Notes: generated by a model not told the origin, from the letters alone. A stretch of 64,000 nt of DNA from Actinomadura latina NBRC 106108 (GCF_001552195.1 NZ_BCQS01000005.1:806001-870000), one strand, 5' to 3'; positions 46,130-55,176 are shown, numbered from the stretch's first letter. Made by a program: numbers and translations.

Positions 46130-47495
46130 GCGCGAGGCCGCTGCCGATGCCGAGGGCCAGCGAGAACAGCGCGGCGGCGACGGCGGCCGCGGCCGCGCCG
46201 CGCGCCGGACGGGACGGGCCGTCCGGCCGCCCGAACAGCGGGACGATCCAGCGCAGGTAGTAGAACACGCTCGCGACCGTGTTCACGGCGGCGGCGACGG
46301 CGAGCCAGAGGTAGCCGCCGTCCAGCGCCGCGCCGAACATCAGGACCTTCCCGACGAACACGGCGGTCGGCGGCGTGCCGACGAAGCCGAGCAGGCAGAC
46401 CACCAGGGACAGCCCGAGCAGCGGGGAGCCGCGCATCAGCCCGGCGTATCCGGCCAGGTCGTCGCGTCCGCGGGCGACGACGACCGCGAACGCGCCCAGG
46501 TTCGTCACCGCGTAGGCGGCGACGTAGTACAGCAGCGCGGGCTCGGCCAGGTCGGTGCGCCCGGCCATCGCGACCGGGACGAGGAGGTAGCCCGCCTGGC
46601 TGACGGTCGAGTACGCCAGCAGCCGCCGGACGTTGTCCTGCCCGAACGCGGCGAGGTTGCCGAGCGTCATCGTGGCGGCGGCGATCACGGCGACGAGCGC
46701 GGGCCAGGACGTCCCGGGCGGCAGGGCCTCGGCGCCGAACCGGTAGAGGGCGGCGAACGCCCCGATCTTCGGGACGGTCGTGACGAACGCGGCGATCGCG
46801 GGCGGGGCGCCCTCGGTCACGTCCGGTACCCAGAAATGCCCGGGGACGGCGCCCGCCTTGAACAGCAGCCCCGCGAGCAGCGCGACGGTTCCGGCGGCGA
46901 CCGCCGCCGGAGGGGCGGCGGCCAGCCCGGCCCGCAGGGCCTGGTACCCGGTGCCGCGCCCCACCCCGGACAGCAGCGTCACCCCGGCGAGCATGAAGAC
47001 GCCGAGAAGCGCGCCCATCAGGTAGTACTTCAGTGCGGCCTCGGTGCCGGGCGCGTCCTTGCCGAACCCGGCGAGCGCGTAGGCGGGGATGCTCGCCAGC
47101 AGGTAGGCGGCGACCAGCACCAGCAGGTCGGACGCGGCGCCCAGCACGATCGTCCCGAGCGCCGACAGCAGGATCAGGACGTAGTGCTCGCTCTCCCGCG
47201 GATGGCCGCGCACCCGGCCGGCCGCCAGGACCAGCACGCCGAGGGTCGCGCCCAGCACGGTGATCCGGGTGACGTGCGTGATCGGGTCGAGGGCGAACGA
47301 GCCGAACACCGTGAGATCGGCGCGGGTCGCCGCCGCACCCGCGGCGGCCAGTCCGGCGACGAGCCCGGCCGCGCAGATCAGCGCGACCCGCCGCTGCCGC
47401 TCGCGGGGCAGGAACAGTCCGTTGACCAGGCCGAGCACGGCCGCGATCAGCACGCACAGCTCGGGCGCGAGGTCGGCGGGATTCTCGTTCATCAC
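46119..47495 (-). CDS. nuoN: Complex I-type membrane subunit N
   Basis: 458 residues, about 13 membrane helices. Antiporter-like proton-channel pattern: a Lys in GTEAALKYYLMGALLGVFML, KAGAVPGHFWVPDV, and NVRRLLAYSTVSQAGYLL. Last gene of the partial nuo operon; ATGA overlap with nuoM. Confidence 0.94.
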   Translation of the reverse strand: MMNENPADLAPELCVLIAAVLGLVNGLFLPRERQRRVALICAAGLVAGLAAAGAAATRADLTVFGSFALDPITHVTRITVLGATLGVLVLAAGRVRGHPRESEHYVLILLSALGTIVLGAASDLLVLVAAYLLASIPAYALAGFGKDAPGTEAALKYYLMGALLGVFMLAGVTLLSGVGRGTGYQALRAGLAAAPPAAVAAGTVALLAGLLFKAGAVPGHFWVPDVTEGAPPAIAAFVTTVPKIGAFAALYRFGAEALPPGTSWPALVAVIAAATMTLGNLAAFGQDNVRRLLAYSTVSQAGYLLVPVAMAGRTDLAEPALLYYVAAYAVTNLGAFAVVVARGRDDLAGYAGLMRGSPLLGLSLVVCLLGFVGTPPTAVFVGKVLMFGAALDGGYLWLAVAAAVNTVASVFYYLRWIVPLFGRPDGPSRPARGAAAAAVAAALFSLALGIGSGLALTS

Positions 47496-48973
47496 CGTCC
47501 CACCAGCGCGACGACGGCCGCGGACAGCGGCTCGATCGTGTCGAGGAGGCCGCGCGGCGCGACGCCGATGAGCAGCGACAGGAGCAGCAGCGGGACGAGC
47601 GCGGCCAGCTCGGGCCGCCGCACGTCGGTCACCCGCCCGGTCAGCTCACCGGGCGGGCCCAGCACGGCCCGGTGCAGGACGCGCAGGAACAGCGCCGCCG
47701 TGATCAGGATCCCGAGGATCGCGAGCGCGCCGGTCACGGCCGCCGCCGTGGTGCCGCTCCCGATCGTCCCGGCGAAGATCTGAAACTCGGCGATGAACCC
47801 GGACAGGCCGGGCAGCCCGAGGGACGCGAACGCCGCGACCGCCGTCAGCCCGGCGAGCACGGGCGCGCCGCGCGCGATGCCGCCGAACCGCGTCAGGTCG
47901 TAGCTCCCGGCCCGGTCGTGCAGGACACCGCACAGCAGGAACAGGGCGCCGGTGACGAGCCCGTGGCTGACCATCTGCGTCACCGCGCCGGTCACCGCGA
48001 GCCGCCGCGCGCCGGCGTCGCCGGACGCGTACCCGGCCGCGCCCAGCGCCAGGACGATGTACCCCATGTGGTTCACGGACGTGTACGCGACGAGCCGCTT
48101 CACGTTGTCCTGCGCGAGCGCGACCAGCGCCCCGTACAGGACGCCGACCAGCCCGATGATCAGCATGACCGGCGCGTAGCGGCGCCAGGCGTCCGGCAGC
48201 ATCGGCATCGCGATCCGGACGAGCCCGTAGGTGCCCATCTTCAGCATGACGCCGGCGAGGATCGCCGACCCGGCGGCGGGCGCGTCGGTGTGCGCGGGCG
48301 GCAGCCAGGTGTGGAACGGGACGACGGGCGTCTTGATGCCGAGGCCGATCCCGATCGCGAGGAGCGTCAGCCCGGCCAGGCCCCCGTGCAGCGGCGGGGC
48401 ACGGGTCAGCTCGACCATGTCGAACGTGTTGGGGTCGGCGCCCAGGTACAGCCCGATGAAGCCGAGCAGCAGGACCAGCGACCCCAGGAACGTGTAGAGG
48501 AAGAACTTCAGCGCCGACCGCGACCGGTCGCCATGGCCCCACAGCAGGATCACGAAGTACATGCCGACGATGGACAGGTCGAAGAACACGAAGAACAGCA
48601 GCAGGTCCAGGGCGGCGAAGAGCCCCAGGCACACCGTCTCCAGGAAGAGGAACAGGATCGCGAACGCCCGCACCCGGTGCGTCTGCCGCAGCGAGTACAC
48701 CGCGCAGGCGGCGAACAGCACGGCGGTCAGGGCGAGGAGCGGCAGCGACAGGCCGTCCACGCCGACGTGGTAACCGGCCCGGACGGACGGAATCCACCGC
48801 ACGTCCGTCTCGGACGACACTCCGGCGCCGGTCCCGTGGGAGACCCACATCCAGGCGACGAGGGCGACCTCGGTGAGGCTGACGCCGATCCACGTCCACG
48901 GCACCGCGCGGCTCGGGACGGCCGGCAGCGCGACGGCGACGGCGACAGGCAGGAAGATCGCGACGGTCAGCAT
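47492..48973 (-). CDS. nuoM: Complex I-type membrane subunit M
   Basis: 493 residues from the ATG at 48973 (the frame extends upstream into nuoL without homology). About 14 helices; GVDGLSLPLLALTAVLF, SALKFFLYTFLGSLVLLLG, PVVPFHTWLPPAHTDAP and VKRLVAYTSVNHMGYIVLAL are NuoM hallmarks with the channel Glu/Lys residues. It pumps protons in the membrane arm. Confidence 0.95.
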   Translation of the reverse strand: MLTVAIFLPVAVAVALPAVPSRAVPWTWIGVSLTEVALVAWMWVSHGTGAGVSSETDVRWIPSVRAGYHVGVDGLSLPLLALTAVLFAACAVYSLRQTHRVRAFAILFLFLETVCLGLFAALDLLLFFVFFDLSIVGMYFVILLWGHGDRSRSALKFFLYTFLGSLVLLLGFIGLYLGADPNTFDMVELTRAPPLHGGLAGLTLLAIGIGLGIKTPVVPFHTWLPPAHTDAPAAGSAILAGVMLKMGTYGLVRIAMPMLPDAWRRYAPVMLIIGLVGVLYGALVALAQDNVKRLVAYTSVNHMGYIVLALGAAGYASGDAGARRLAVTGAVTQMVSHGLVTGALFLLCGVLHDRAGSYDLTRFGGIARGAPVLAGLTAVAAFASLGLPGLSGFIAEFQIFAGTIGSGTTAAAVTGALAILGILITAALFLRVLHRAVLGPPGELTGRVTDVRRPELAALVPLLLLSLLIGVAPRGLLDTIEPLSAAVVALVGR

Positions 48974-48977
48974 CGGC

Positions 48978-50597
48978 TCACCCGGCCAGGACGGCGACGA
49001 CGACGAGCACCGCGAGCACGATCGCGGCCTGGGCGAAGTAGACGTGGACCTGCCCGGTCTGCGGGTACCGGGCCAGCGCGCCGAGGCCCCGCGCGGCGCG
49101 GCCGACTCCGCCGACCAGGCCGTCCACGCGGATCTCGACCCGGCGTCCGGCCAGGCCCGCCGCCCACCGGCCGCTTCGCGCGACGCCCCGGACGGCGCCG
49201 TCCACGATCCGGTCGTCGAGCCGCGCGAGTGCCCGCGCGACCGCGAACGCCGGGCGCACCACCGCGGCGCCGGCGGCCCGCTCCAGATACAGCCACTCCG
49301 CCGCCCACCCCGGCGCCGGAGAGCGCCGGACGAGTCCCACCGCACCGACTGTGATCACCGCCAGAGCGCCGGAGAGGGCGATCACCCACACGGCGGGCCC
49401 GCTCTCGTGCGGCACCCCGAGCATCCGGCGCCAGGCTCCGGCCACGCCCGGAAGGCCCACCACGCCGAGCACGCCCGCCGTGAAGGCCAGCACGACCAGC
49501 GGGACCTGCCCCAGGACGGGCACCCGCACGGCCGTCCCCCCGGCGGGACCGAACACGGCGAACAACGCCTTCGCCGCGTACGCGGCCGACAGCACGGACG
49601 CCGCGAGCCCGACCGCGAGCAGCCCGGCCGGGAGTCCCGCGAGCACCTCGTCCTTCGTCACCCACAACGACAGCGGCGGGACGCCCGCCAGCGCGAGCGC
49701 CCCCACCCCGAACGCGGCCCCGACGACCCGGTGCCGCCGGGCCGCGCCCCGCAACTCGTCCAGCCGCTGAGTCCCGAGCGCGCTCAGCCACGCGCCCGCA
49801 CACAGGAACAGCAGGCTCTTCACCGCCGCATGCGCGACCAGGTGGGCAGTGCCGCCGCCCACCGAGCCGGCCCCCGCCCCCAGCACCATGAACCCGATCT
49901 GCGAACACGTGGACGCCGCGAGAAGCTGCTTGAGGTCGCGCTGCGCGAGCGCGACCGCACCCAGGACCAAGGCGGTGACCGCGCCCGCCCAGGACACGAA
50001 CGCATCCGCCCAGCCCGTGGCCGCCAGCAAGGGGTGGACGCGCATCAGCAGGTAGGCGCCGGCGGCGACCATCGTGGCCGAATGCAGCAGAGCCGACACC
50101 GGGCTCGGCCCCGACATGGCCCGCGCCAGCCAGAACGAGAACGGAAGCTGCGCCGACTTCCCCAGTGCGGACACCGCGGTCCCGGCCGCGATCAGATCCC
50201 GCCAGGGTCCGTCCGCCTGCGCCAGCGCGTCGAGGCGCAGCGAGTGGGCTCCGGCGAGGGCGAACCCGGCGGCCGCGTAAAGGCCCATGTCGGCGGCCCT
50301 CGTCGTCAGGAACGCGACGTCCGCCGACCGGACCCGTTCCGCGTCCGACCACACGTAGCCGATGAGCGCGTACGACATCGCGCCCATGACCTCCCAGCCC
50401 ATCAGCAGCATGAGCAGGTCGGTCGCGGTGACCGTGACCGCCATCGCCGCCGCGAACAGCAGCATCAGCCCGTAGAAGCGCACGCCGTACCGCTCCCCGG
50501 CCGCGAAGGCGAGGACCGCCGCCAGGACGACGGCCAGGGTCACGAGCAGCACGGCGGACAACCCGTCCACCGCGAGCCCGCCCAGCCGGAGGATCAT
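48978..50597 (-). CDS. nuoL: Complex I-type membrane subunit L, short form
   Basis: 539 residues, shorter than ordinary NuoL (usually over 600). It begins directly at LAVDGLSAVLLV, lacking the first one or two helices. LPFSFWLARAMSGPSPVSAL, LHSATMVAAGAYLL, DLKQLLAASTCSQIGFM and a C-terminal lateral-helix-like stretch are present. ATG 50597 overlaps nuoK by 4 bp, so the short start is real in this operon. Confidence 0.93.
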   Translation of the reverse strand: MILRLGGLAVDGLSAVLLVTLAVVLAAVLAFAAGERYGVRFYGLMLLFAAAMAVTVTATDLLMLLMGWEVMGAMSYALIGYVWSDAERVRSADVAFLTTRAADMGLYAAAGFALAGAHSLRLDALAQADGPWRDLIAAGTAVSALGKSAQLPFSFWLARAMSGPSPVSALLHSATMVAAGAYLLMRVHPLLAATGWADAFVSWAGAVTALVLGAVALAQRDLKQLLAASTCSQIGFMVLGAGAGSVGGGTAHLVAHAAVKSLLFLCAGAWLSALGTQRLDELRGAARRHRVVGAAFGVGALALAGVPPLSLWVTKDEVLAGLPAGLLAVGLAASVLSAAYAAKALFAVFGPAGGTAVRVPVLGQVPLVVLAFTAGVLGVVGLPGVAGAWRRMLGVPHESGPAVWVIALSGALAVITVGAVGLVRRSPAPGWAAEWLYLERAAGAAVVRPAFAVARALARLDDRIVDGAVRGVARSGRWAAGLAGRRVEIRVDGLVGGVGRAARGLGALARYPQTGQVHVYFAQAAIVLAVLVVVAVLAG

Positions 50598-50899
50598 CCG
50601 CGCAGCTCCCCCGCGTCATCGGTCATGTCGACCTCCCGGGTCCGGAACAGCGCCGTGACCACGGCGAAGCCCATGGCCATCTCCAGCGCCATCACGGTGA
50701 TCGCGACGAGGACGAGGACCTGCCCGTCCGGCAGGCCGGGCGACACCCAGTGCCAGAACCCGGCCGCCGCGACCACCACGCCGTTGACCATGAGTTCGAG
50801 ACCCATCATCAGCATCACGATCGACTGCTGGGACAGCGCCCCGAACAGCCCGACGCAGAACAGCGCGGCGGCGAGCAGCAGGAACGCCTCAAGCGTCAT
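50594..50899 (-). CDS. nuoK: Complex I-type membrane subunit K
   Basis: 101 residues, three helices. Conserved channel acids are the Glu in MMGLELMVNGV and the Glu in VMALEMAMGFAVV. Overlaps nuoJ by 11 bp. Confidence 0.95.
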   Translation of the reverse strand: MTLEAFLLLAAALFCVGLFGALSQQSIVMLMMGLELMVNGVVVAAAGFWHWVSPGLPDGQVLVLVAITVMALEMAMGFAVVTALFRTREVDMTDDAGELRG

Positions 50900-51395
50900 G
50901 GTCGTACCGCCCCCGATCCGTGGCCAGCACCACGGTCGCGATCATGGTGGCCAGGATCGCGACGCCGATCACCATCATCACCATCATCTTCGGTCCCATG
51001 ATCGACTCACCGAGCGCGAACGCCGGGTCGCGGGGCGGGCGTCCCGCCCGCTCCGGCCACGGAACCGCGAAGATCCCCGCGGCCAGCGCGGCGAACGCGG
51101 CGCCCGAGATGGCGAGCGCGCCCCGCTTGTTGTGCAGCATCGACATCGGCATCAGCCCGGCCGGGTTCATCATGTACATGACCATGAAGACCGCCATCAC
51201 CAGCATCTCCATGATCATCATCAGGATCACCAGCACGCCCAGGTAGTGCAGGTCGATGAGCAGCAGTTCGGCGCCCACGCACAGGAAGGACGCGAGCAGC
51301 GAGAACGTCGCCCGCGCCATCGAGTCCACGGCGAAGACCGCGACGCCGAACCCGACGGCGGCGACGGCGAGCACCCAGAACGCGACGGCCTCCAC
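50889..51395 (-). CDS. nuoJ: Complex I-type membrane subunit J
   Basis: 168 residues, five helices: AFWVLAVAAVGFGVAVFAVD, ARATFSLLASFLCVGAELLL and a Met-rich MMIMEMLVMAVFMVMYMMNP segment. The central helix carries the Tyr-rich YLGVLVILMM region. Length is at the short end of NuoJ. Confidence 0.92.
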   Translation of the reverse strand: MEAVAFWVLAVAAVGFGVAVFAVDSMARATFSLLASFLCVGAELLLIDLHYLGVLVILMMIMEMLVMAVFMVMYMMNPAGLMPMSMLHNKRGALAISGAAFAALAAGIFAVPWPERAGRPPRDPAFALGESIMGPKMMVMMVIGVAILATMIATVVLATDRGRYDHDA

Positions 51396-51405
51396 CGGCC
51401 CCTCC

Positions 51406-52269
51406 TCACACGACGACGATCCCGACGACGAGCATCTGCAGCAGCGTGGCCGGGATCAGCACCGTCCACGCCGCCGTCATGAACCGGTCCATGCGCAGCG
51501 TCGGCACCCGTCCCCGCGTCCACACCAGCAGGGCCAGGACGGCGCAGGTCTTCACCGCCGACCACAGCCACCCCGGCAGCAGCGGGCCCGCCCCGCCGCC
51601 GAGGAACAGCGGCACGGCGACGGCCGCCGCCACCGTGAGCAGCCCGTACCGTCCGGCCAGGAAGACGAGCCGGTCGGGCCCGGACAGCTCGGCCATCGCT
51701 CCCCCGGCCAGGTCGCCGCCCACCGGATGGTCGAACGGGCCCCAGAACGTCATCCCGAGCGCCGAGACCAGGTAGACGGCGAACGCGACGGGCATCCACA
51801 CCCCGAACCACAGCCCGTCCTGCGCCGCCGCGATGACCCGGAGGTCCAGCGAGTGGGCGGCCAGCGCGGCGGTGATGAGCGCGAACATGTGCGGCAGTTC
51901 GTAGGCGAGTCCCTGCGCGAGGAACCGGTAGCCGCCGGCCAGCGCGTACGCCGAGTTGACGCCCCAGCCCGCCAGCCACACCGATCCCCAGGCGACGACC
52001 TCCATCGCGTTGAACCAGACGACGCCGACGCCCGCCTCGACCGCGACCCGGTCGCCGAACGGCACGACCAGCGCCGCAAGCGCCGCCGCCACCGGCAGCG
52101 AGATGACCCCCACCTTCGTCAGCAGCCAGTCGGACGCGGCGGTCACGCGCCGCTGCAGGGTCAGCAGCCGCACCGCCTCCTGGAACGGCGCGGCGGGACG
52201 TCCCGCCAGCGCCCCGCTCAGCGTCGCCGCAGCGACCGCCAGCACCCCGAGGACGACGACCTCAGCCAT
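51406..52269 (-). CDS. nuoH: Complex I-type membrane subunit H, divergent
   Basis: 287 residues, shorter than typical NuoH (about 320-440). WGVNSAYALAGGYRFLAQGL, then AYELPHMFALI and FDHPVGGDLAGGAMAELSG retain the outline of the quinone-site helix/loop region, but the usual ETNRxPFDLPEAESEL string is reduced to GPFDHPVGGD. Quinone handling may be altered. Its start overlaps the stop of the NuoB/NuoD-like gene by 8 bp. Confidence 0.88.
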   Translation of the reverse strand: MAEVVVLGVLAVAAATLSGALAGRPAAPFQEAVRLLTLQRRVTAASDWLLTKVGVISLPVAAALAALVVPFGDRVAVEAGVGVVWFNAMEVVAWGSVWLAGWGVNSAYALAGGYRFLAQGLAYELPHMFALITAALAAHSLDLRVIAAAQDGLWFGVWMPVAFAVYLVSALGMTFWGPFDHPVGGDLAGGAMAELSGPDRLVFLAGRYGLLTVAAAVAVPLFLGGGAGPLLPGWLWSAVKTCAVLALLVWTRGRVPTLRMDRFMTAAWTVLIPATLLQMLVVGIVVV

Positions 52270-53071
52270 CGATCGCCCCCAGGTCCGGGTCGAGGCTCGC
52301 CACGATCAGCCGCGCCTCGGCGAGCCCCGCCCCCGCCAGCAGCGACGGCAGCGCCTCAAGCGACTCCCGCGGCCTCCCGTCCGCGCCCTCGATCTCCCGG
52401 AGCCACCCCTCGACGCGCTCCCGGACGTCCCCGACACCGCGCGTCATCCACCGCAGAGCGGGCGACCGCCGGACCCTCCGGACGAACGCCCCGAGCCGCG
52501 CGCCGGCCGCACCGTCCAGGGCTTCGTCGCGCAGCACCGCGGCCCGCTCCCCCGCCACGTCCCACCCGGCGACGCGCAGGAACCGCGAGAGGCTGTCGAG
52601 CCGAGCCGCCACCCGCCGGTCCTCCGTCCAGAAGGTCCCCTCCGCACGGTCGACGGCCGAGGCCTCCGCGGCTTGGACGACGTCCCCCTGCAACGTCAGA
52701 TCGACGCGCAGACCAGCAGGCCAGTACGGCAGCACGGGGCCGAGCGGCACGTGCAGGACGTCCAGCCGCAGCCCGTCCCGGTCATCGCCCCGCTCGGCCA
52801 TGCCGGCGTCGAGCTCCAACGCGGGACGCCCGCCGCCGCCGGCACCGTCCAGCCCTCGGACCCGCGGCTCCGGCATGTCCCGCCACACGGTCTCGATGGC
52901 CTCGGCCAGCGCCGCCCCGGGATTCCCGCAGACGACGAGCATCCCCGTCTCCGCCGGGGACAGCGCGGGCCGCCACCGGCGGCGCCGCAACTCGGCCTCG
53001 ACCGCGAGCCTGTCCCGCGTCCCGTCCGCCGCGGACACGACGAACGGGCGCGGATCACCTCTCAGGTCCAC
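52262..53071 (-). CDS. Hydrophilic NuoB/NuoD-like protein of partial complex I
   Basis: 269 residues from the GTG at 53071 (GAGGGGG 7 nt upstream), overlapping the nuoA stop by 10 bp. It sits where nuoB-nuoG would be. MLVVCGNPGAALAEAIETVW followed by RDMPEPR resembles the NuoB segment LMVVAGT...MPEPK, but no Cys set for cluster N2 is present. PYWPAGLRVDLTLQGDVVQA resembles the N-terminal strand pair of NuoD/hydrogenase large subunits. The C-terminal third is helical and Arg-rich. I read it as a degenerate or chimeric connector subunit; this is inference from short motifs, and the protein could be unrelated. Confidence 0.6.
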   Translation of the reverse strand: MDLRGDPRPFVVSAADGTRDRLAVEAELRRRRWRPALSPAETGMLVVCGNPGAALAEAIETVWRDMPEPRVRGLDGAGGGGRPALELDAGMAERGDDRDGLRLDVLHVPLGPVLPYWPAGLRVDLTLQGDVVQAAEASAVDRAEGTFWTEDRRVAARLDSLSRFLRVAGWDVAGERAAVLRDEALDGAAGARLGAFVRRVRRSPALRWMTRGVGDVRERVEGWLREIEGADGRPRESLEALPSLLAGAGLAEARLIVASLDPDLGAIDG

Positions 53072-53406
53072 CGCAGCGCCCCCTCCCGCCACGCGTAGAG
53101 GACGCCGACCAGCAGCAGCGCCAGGAAGGCGAACATCTCCACGACGGCCTTCACGCCCACGGACGCCACGACGAGCGCCCACGGAAACATGAAGACCATC
53201 TCCATGTCGAAGGCGAGGAACAGCATCGACACCGTGTACCAGCGCACGTGGAAACGGGACAGCGCGTGCTCGGCCGGGCGGGCCCCCGACAGGAACGGCC
53301 CGGCCTCGAACGACCGCGGCGCGACCGCGAACGACACCGCGTAGACCGCCGCGACGACCGCCCCGACCAGCCCCAGCACCGACAGAACGACGGCGTACGG
53401 CGGCAT
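53062..53406 (-). CDS. nuoA: Complex I-type membrane subunit A
   Basis: 114 residues, three helices. The conserved acidic helix reads MLFLAFDMEMVFMFPWALVV, the NuoA signature FD(V/M)E, and FEAGPFLSG corresponds to the conserved loop (the usual YECG Cys is missing). First gene of the partial nuo operon. Confidence 0.92.
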   Translation of the reverse strand: MPPYAVVLSVLGLVGAVVAAVYAVSFAVAPRSFEAGPFLSGARPAEHALSRFHVRWYTVSMLFLAFDMEMVFMFPWALVVASVGVKAVVEMFAFLALLLVGVLYAWREGALRWT

Positions 53407-53738
53407 GGCGTCTCCTGGACGGGGCGGCAGGACGGCTAGTCCGCCTTTACCTGATCAGGGCACCGCCGAAACATCGCCTATCCCGAGATGTCCACGCCCT
53501 CCGGCCGGCGGGCCCGGCGGCGCCGCAGCCGCGATCCCCGTGCTGTTCGGCTGCCTGGTCGGGCTGCGGGTCCCGGACGGCCAGGTCGGCGCGGCCCTCG
53601 CCTGGGTGGGCGCGGCACCGGCCGCGGTGTTCGCGGTCGAACTGTGGGGCGAGACCGACCTGACGTCCCGCCCGTGGCCCGGCGCGCACCTGCTCTACCT
53701 GGCGGGTGCCGGCCGTCCTCGCCTACGTGTCGCGTTAG
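53405..53738 (+). pseudogene. Remnant of a small membrane protein
   Basis: Plus-strand reading shows a protein-like tail: IPVLFGCLVGLRVPDG, ALAWVGAAPAAVFAVELWG, SRPWPGAHLLYLAG, and after a one-frame shift RVPAVLAYVSR then TAG at 53736. The first segment is in frame with an ATG at 53405 but no ribosome site or plausible N-terminus is seen. It looks like the end of a two-helix membrane protein disrupted by a frameshift. It also contains the nuoA promoter region on the other strand. Confidence 0.4.
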
Positions 53739-54184
53739 GGCTTGCGCTCGCGGTCGGCGGCGGCCGCGGCGAGGATCATCTCGTCGACGACCCAGCGGGC
53801 GCGCGGGGACAGGTCGACGAGGGCGCGCAGCACCTCGGGCCGGATGACGCCCTGCTCGACGTCCCGCTGCAGCGCCTTGATCGTCAGGTCGTCGCCGATG
53901 GGCGCGGACTCGCCCGCGAACCCGAAGAACCCGATCGGCACGCCGAAGAACGTGGCGAGCGCGGTCAGCGTCTTGAGCTGCGGGTTCTCCTGCCGCCCGG
54001 TGCGCAGTTTCCAGACGGTGGTGGACGAGATGTCCTCCCCGGTGGCGCGCGCGATGGCCGCCGCCGTCTCGACGTTGTTGCGCGGCGCCTCCGCGTCCGC
54101 CGGCCACAGGTTCCGGATCAGCCATTCGACCTTCTCGGCCAGTGACGCCCCCGGCGAGATCCCGTCCGCGTGCTCCCGCATCAT
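53735..54184 (-). CDS. EspR-like XRE-family regulator
   Basis: 149 residues from the ATG at 54184 (GGGGAGGGG upstream). EKVEWLIRNLWPADAEAPRN begins the domain; the HTH is ISSTTVWKLRTGRQENPQLK, followed by TLTALATFFGVPIGFFGF and a C-terminal dimerisation helix (ARWVVDEMILAAAAADRE). The layout is that of mycobacterial EspR and related nucleoid-associated regulators. Target unknown. Confidence 0.88.
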   Translation of the reverse strand: MMREHADGISPGASLAEKVEWLIRNLWPADAEAPRNNVETAAAIARATGEDISSTTVWKLRTGRQENPQLKTLTALATFFGVPIGFFGFAGESAPIGDDLTIKALQRDVEQGVIRPEVLRALVDLSPRARWVVDEMILAAAAADRERKP

Positions 54185-54277
54185 GCCCCTCCCCATGTCA
54201 GTGATTTTAGTTGACCACATCCGAGCTCGTCAGCCAAGGACACGCGGCCGAACCGATCCCGCGCGCCCGGTGGGCTT

Positions 54278-54455
54278 GCCGAGGAGCATCGCAAACGCTC
54301 ACCCGCTACCTGCGGGAACGCGACGACATGGCGGCGGCATCTCCAGCGCCGGTCTCGTCCTCGCCGCCGCCTTCGGCGTCCTGGCCGTCCTGCCGGTCAC
54401 GATGATGGTCTTGGACGCGGGCCGGCACTTCTGGTGGCCCGCCCGCCCTGAAAAG
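54278..54455 (+). pseudogene. MMPL-type transporter remnant
   Basis: Two short plus-strand fragments in different frames recall the C-terminal end of MMPL/RND lipid exporters: AEEHRKRSPATC (54278 on), then GGISSAGLVLAAAF and FGVLAVLPVTMMV (from 54333), joined directly to LDAGRHFWWPARP. In intact proteins about 25-40 residues separate the last two parts, so an internal deletion and a frameshift are implied. No start or ribosome site. The rest of 54221-54457 holds no gene. Confidence 0.55.
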
Positions 54456-54457
54456 AG

Positions 54458-54486
54458 ATGTCAAGGCAGCCGTCTCCTCGTAGAAT
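54458..54486 (+). promoter_or_regulatory. Probable promoter of the PH-like membrane protein gene
   Basis: ATGTCA (54458-54463), 17 bp, TAGAAT (54481-54486), about 45 bp upstream of the GTG at 54532. Good -10, moderate -35. Confidence 0.5.
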
Positions 54487-54531
54487 GCACCGTTCTTTGT
54501 CGCGGGACAGGGCCGATAAGGAGATTGACCG

Positions 54532-55176
54532 GTGGATTCTGCGCGCGTTGACGACCCCAGCGATGAGGCCCTCCGCATCCGTTACCGCGACCACGGCGTA
54601 TGGTTCAACACGCTTCTCATGGTCGTCATCCTCGGCAGCCGGTTCTTGCGGGGGACGGCGTTCGCCGTCACTTCCACTTCGCTCATCTGGCTGATCGGGA
54701 CGGCGTTGTTCCTGATCAGCGGGCTGCTGACGGCACTGCGCTCCGAACGCGGCCTGACGCTCGACATCGACGGCATCACCTGGCACCGGGCGGAACTGTT
54801 CATCCCCTGGCGCCAGGTGACCGGACTGGACATCGACACCGACGTCAAGGGCTCGGGGAAACCGCGCCTGATCGTGCGGACCGCCACGCCGGCCGATGCG
54901 CTGGAGGGCCAGCGAGGAAGGGCCAGGTTCCTCATCCAGGCGAACAATCAGCAGTACGGCGGACCGATCGCCGTGAAAGCGCATCTCCTCTCGGTTCCCG
55001 CCGAATCCGTCATCGCCGCCGCCGACCGGCTGCGGGAGGCCACCGCCGTTTCCGGCAGGTCCGTGGACTACGCGCGGCGCGACCGCGCCCGCACCATCGC
55101 CACGGCGTGGACGTCCGCCGGATTCGCCGGGCTCCTCGCCGCCCTGGCCACGATCGTCGTCCCCGCCCTGTTCTAG
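54532..55176 (+). CDS. Membrane protein with PH-like domain
   Basis: 214 residues. Two N-terminal helices (FNTLLMVVILGSRFL and LIWLIGTALFLISGLL) precede a bacterial PH-like cytoplasmic domain: LTLDIDGITWHRAELFIPW, RQVTGLDIDTDV, PRLIVRTATP. A C-terminal helix (SAGFAGLLAALATIVV) ends the protein. Function unknown. Its 3' end overlaps the convergent methyltransferase by 4 bp. Confidence 0.8.
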   Translation: MDSARVDDPSDEALRIRYRDHGVWFNTLLMVVILGSRFLRGTAFAVTSTSLIWLIGTALFLISGLLTALRSERGLTLDIDGITWHRAELFIPWRQVTGLDIDTDVKGSGKPRLIVRTATPADALEGQRGRARFLIQANNQQYGGPIAVKAHLLSVPAESVIAAADRLREATAVSGRSVDYARRDRARTIATAWTSAGFAGLLAALATIVVPALF

